14,424 bases of DNA, taken from assembly GCA_021156225.1 (NCBI GenBank), contig JAJNBN010000133.1:1-14424 (forward strand), in the 5' to 3' direction. The notes beneath the pieces are model-generated. The model saw nothing but the letters and a program-made list of their open reading frames with translations. It was not told the origin of the DNA and did no database searches. Positions 12,601 through 14,424 of this stretch are shown piece after piece. Each line of letters opens with the position of its first letter. The stretch's first letter is position 1. Source of the DNA: Verrucomicrobiota bacterium (lineage in GTDB: Bacteria > Verrucomicrobiota > Verrucomicrobiia > Limisphaerales > JAEYXS01). Both the position numbers and the translations under genes were made by a program.

Positions 12601-14424
12601 CCAACATCGATGACGATCGCGTCGTTGAAGTCCATGATCACCGCGTTCATCACGGCTGTGTCGATCGTGGTCGTGCCGGCGGCATCAGTGGCCAGCGTGC
12701 CCAGCACACCACCAACCGCACCACCCACAACGCCGTGGAAGGCCGTGATTGGCGAGTTGATCGTCAGGTCGTTGGCTTCGCCCGTGGCGCTGTTCACCGT
12801 GCCGGCGAAGTCCACTGAGGTCGTGCCCGTGATCAGCAGATCCTGATCAACGATGACCGCATCATTGAAGTCCACGATGGCCGCTGTGAGGGCCGTCGTA
12901 TCCAATGTCGTAGTGCCCGGCGCATCCGTGCTCAAGGTGCCGAACGCCCCACCGACTGCGCCACCCACGATGCCGTGGAAGGCCGTCACCGGCGAATTCA
13001 CCGTCAGGTCATTGGCTTCGCCTGTGGCACTGTTCACCGTCAAGGCGAAGTCCACCGAGGTGAGGCCCGTCAGCAACAGGTCCTGGTCAACCACCACCGC
13101 GTCGTTGAAGTCCACCACATTGGCTGTGACGGCGGTCGTATCAATCGTCGTGGTGCCGGCGGCATCCGTGCTCAATGTGCCCAGCGGCGCGGCAGCACCC
13201 ACGATGCCGTGGAAGCCGGTCGTCGGCGAATTGATGGTCAGATTGTTATTCTCGTTCTCCGCACTGTTCAGGGTGCTGGCGAAATCAACGGAGGTCGTGC
13301 CCGTCAACGTGGCTGACTGGTCGATGACGACCGCGTCATTGAAGTCGAGGTTGGCCGCCGTCATGGCCGTGGTGTCAATCGTCGTGGTGCCTGCCGCATC
13401 CGTGACAATCGTGCCCAGCGCCGTCGTGCCACCCACAATGCCGTGGAAGCCGGTGATAGGGGAGTTCAGCGTCAGGTTGTTGGCTTCCGCCACCTGGCTG
13501 TTCACCGTGCTGGCGAAGTCGATCGAGACCGTGCCCGTGATGGTCAGGGCTTGATTCACGACCACCGCGTCATTCAAGTCCACCACTGCGGCGTTGACCG
13601 TCGAGGTGTCGAAGGTCGTCGTGCCAGCCGCGTCGGTGGTCAGGACATCCAGTGCCAGCGTGCCGCCCACGATGCCATTGAAGCCCGTGATCGGCGAGTT
13701 GACCGTCAGGTCGCGTGCCACACCACTGCTGTTCACCGTGCTGGCGAAGTCAACCGAGGTCGTGCCCGTCACGATAACGTCGGCCGTCAGCAAGATGGCG
13801 TCGTTGAAGTCCACCACCGCAGCCGTGATGGCCGTGGTATCCAAGGTGGTGATTCCGGCGGCATCCGTGGTCAGCGTGCCAAGGGCGCCACCGACTGTGC
13901 CACCCACCACACCGTGGAAGCCGGTGACCGGAGAATTGATGGTCAGATTGTTCGCTTCGGCCGTCGCGCTATTCACCGTGCTCGCGAAGTCGACCGAGGT
14001 CGTGCCCGTCAGCGTGGTGCTGGTTTCGAGGATGATCGCATCATTGAAGTCGAGCACCCCACCACCGATGGTGACCGTGTTGATCGTGGTCGTGCCAGCG
14101 GCATCGGTCGTCAACGTCGTGATGTTCGGTCCCACCACACCGTTGAAGGTGGTCGCACCAGCCGTATTGACCGTCAAGGCCACCGGGCCATTGACCGCCG
14201 AATTGAACGTCACCGCGCCATCCGCACCAGATGAAGTGGCCGTGATGGTCACACCAGCCGTGGAGAGCGTCAGCGTGTCCGTAGTGGCATCGCCGAAGGT
14301 CACTGCCTTGGCCGTCGTGAAGGTCAGACCATCCAAGGTCACATTGCCGTTGAACGTGCTGGAGGTATCGCCACCCGTGATGTTCACGTCTTGGCGGAAG
14401 GTCACCAGGCCTGCTGTGCCGGAC
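9627..14424 (-). CDS. giant beta-strand-repeat exoprotein, TpsA-like partner (5' end outside window)
   Basis: At least 1598 residues are visible, open to the right edge. The GTG at 14403-14405 is an internal Val, since the frame continues upstream with S-G-T-A-G-L. The body is 17 repeats of about 78-86 residues: nine with VVDFND, SVDFASTVNS and FHGIVGG signatures, then eight with INGG-QTYND, NITF-TLD and F-G-VGGITPL. Each is rich in Thr, Asn, Asp, Gly and Val with alternating strands, as in beta-helical adhesins. I found no Cys, and Lys only near the two ends. A unique tail of about 130 residues follows, ending TSYDLAALEEARKNRSE. The adjacent TpsB gene marks it as a secreted or surface-bound two-partner substrate. 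The N-terminal TPS secretion domain would lie outside the window, so this pairing is inferred. Adhesin or matrix function is likely but unproven. Confidence 0.85.
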   Translation of the reverse strand, partial: SGTAGLVTFRQDVNITGGDTSSTFNGNVTLDGLTFTTAKAVTFGDATTDTLTLSTAGVTITATSSGADGAVTFNSAVNGPVALTVNTAGATTFNGVVGPNITTLTTDAAGTTTINTVTIGGGVLDFNDAIILETSTTLTGTTSVDFASTVNSATAEANNLTINSPVTGFHGVVGGTVGGALGTLTTDAAGITTLDTTAITAAVVDFNDAILLTADVIVTGTTSVDFASTVNSSGVARDLTVNSPITGFNGIVGGTLALDVLTTDAAGTTTFDTSTVNAAVVDLNDAVVVNQALTITGTVSIDFASTVNSQVAEANNLTLNSPITGFHGIVGGTTALGTIVTDAAGTTTIDTTAMTAANLDFNDAVVIDQSATLTGTTSVDFASTLNSAENENNNLTINSPTTGFHGIVGAAAPLGTLSTDAAGTTTIDTTAVTANVVDFNDAVVVDQDLLLTGLTSVDFALTVNSATGEANDLTVNSPVTAFHGIVGGAVGGAFGTLSTDAPGTTTLDTTALTAAIVDFNDAVIVDQDLLITGTTSVDFAGTVNSATGEANDLTINSPITAFHGVVGGAVGGVLGTLATDAAGTTTIDTAVMNAVIMDFNDAIVIDVGTVLTATTLIDFASTVNSAVGEANNLTINSPSTTFNGVVGGTTALGTLTTDSAGTTTINTAGVTAAVVDFNDAIIIAVSTTVTGTVSVDFASTVNSQAAEANNLTVNSPVTAFHGIVGGVTPLGTLTTDAAGVTTIDTTSITGATLDFNDQVTLSQNVILNGTVTVDFAQTVDSDALGTPRSLLVNSPLTVFSGAVGGSLPLASLTTDASGGANLTRINGGIVTTTGDQTYNDTVRIGATTTLTGNDISFMTLLDSSEGTLQTLTVNSTGGGITLFNGAVGTLDRLARLVTNADGETRIAGGIINLNGASALFNDPVLLLANLTINEAGVGSITFNNTLNGAFALVVNSDGGGLTIFNGIVGGTAALVSITTDADGATQINGGVVTTSDFQLYNDPVTIGANTVLNSTLAGNITFVTTLDGPFTLLVNTAGTTTFGGPVGSITPLNSVTTDLPGFTAINGGSVLTFATQTYNDPVTLGANTLITSTGAAALGNVTFNNTLDNGIGGPFSLVVNTAGNTDFNGAVGLISALLSVTTDAPGTVTIDGGAVTTTTFQLYNDIATIGANTVLTSTGLGNITFMQTLDGAFTLNVNTGGITIFNGVVGGITPLVSLVTDAPGATQVNGTAVNTTGIQTYGDPTTVGANTTFTSTGVGAAGNITFASTLDDDGVAGAANVIVNTAGATTFGGAVGGITPLTSLTTDAPGNVAINGGLVTTVNNQTYNDVATLGADTILNSLAAGNITFAQTLDDDLTIPANTSNLTVNTSGVTTFGGVVGGISPLSSITTDPAFGVVVAGDITAINGGLVITTGFQTYNDNVTVNQDTTLTSLVAGNITIGQPNPPVPWGLTTMTGTVPGIDMIINALGGNVQINAAISGIDTFNGFAAGTYFAVNPGNTGINLHLSLPTSPLVDIYTQPMSGYNLNNSVFATQDIMGRDVANLFRYPGDGKDVISDISVLLSTNQVEKLIGAMPTDKILTSYDLAALEEARKNRSE
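10085..11997 (-). repeat. class B repeats of the exoprotein (eight copies)
   Basis: Eight degenerate repeats of about 78-86 codons are recognisable by a TTDAPG-type opening, INGG-V-TT, Q-YND(P), GANT-L-ST, GNITF--TLD and F-G-VGGITPL. Several copies carry short insertions, for example before LDD. DNA identity between copies is lower than in class A, suggesting an older expansion or faster divergence. Confidence 0.8.
11998..14114 (-). repeat. class A repeats of the exoprotein (nine copies)
   Basis: There are nine repeats of 77-80 codons, each running TLTTDAAGTTTIDTT, VVDFNDAVV, TGTTSVDFASTVNS, EANNLTINSP, GFHGIVGG. Between about 12600 and 13110 three copies lie in exact 240-base register, with many long identical stretches, which points to recent tandem duplication. 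The other copies are about 230-240 bases apart. Confidence 0.85.

Noticed and set aside
10085..14114. CRISPR or satellite-like array
   Set aside because: The 230-250-base period is in frame with the protein, units diverge mainly at synonymous and surface positions, and no short identical repeat with unique spacers is present.
14403..14405. GTG as the start of the exoprotein
   Set aside because: The frame stays open upstream to the window edge, no signal peptide or TPS domain follows it, and the residue sits inside a beta-strand pattern.

Overview
The window most resembles a chromosomal segment of a Gram-negative bacterium of the Verrucomicrobiota/PVC type. I infer this from the moderately GC-rich coding sequence, few Shine-Dalgarno sites, an FmdB-type zinc-ribbon protein with a long tail, an Aas/UMF1 gene pair and a giant beta-strand-repeat exoprotein with its outer-membrane transporter. 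The phylum call is an inference; the outer membrane is strongly supported by the POTRA/barrel transporter and by the lipoprotein N-acyltransferase-like enzyme.

Left end (1 to about 600, minus strand): this looks like the edge of an integron gene-cassette array. A site with attC architecture (275-367) sits between two small minus-strand ORFs (384-593 and 42-260). It has R boxes GTTAGGC and GATTAAC and paired L boxes with one bulged G. The start of a second similar site lies at the window edge (1-44). No integron integrase is visible, so this is a CALIN-like array or the margin of a larger integron. Positions 594-890 hold no gene that I can support.

Positions 891-7908, plus strand: an FmdB-family zinc-ribbon protein (891-1382), then a gap with two REP-like palindromes in inverted orientation, then a compact run of five genes. 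These are a MarR-family regulator behind a TTGACA promoter with operator-like repeats; an apolipoprotein N-acyltransferase-like enzyme with the Glu-Lys-Cys triad; a fused acyltransferase/acyl-activating enzyme of the Aas type; an Atg22/UMF1-type MFS transporter starting 4 bases after it; and an alpha/beta hydrolase. Lnt releases a lysophospholipid, Aas re-acylates lysophospholipids, and in some bacteria Aas is paired with an MFS flippase (LplT). The cluster therefore reads as a possible lipoprotein-acylation and lysophospholipid-repair operon under MarR control.

Positions 7918-14424, minus strand: a two-partner secretion locus. The exoprotein (TpsA-like; 3' part only, beginning beyond the right edge) carries 17 repeats of about 78-86 residues in two classes, nine of class A followed by eight of class B, then a unique C-terminal tail. 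The TpsB/FhaC-like transporter gene starts 3 bases after it. Its reading frame breaks at a G5/A6 homopolymer pair close to the 3' end, while the missing terminal barrel strands, ending in the expected aromatic residue, remain intact in the -1 frame down to 7918. The two convergent units are separated by 9 bases and share a long hairpin inside the end of the hydrolase gene.
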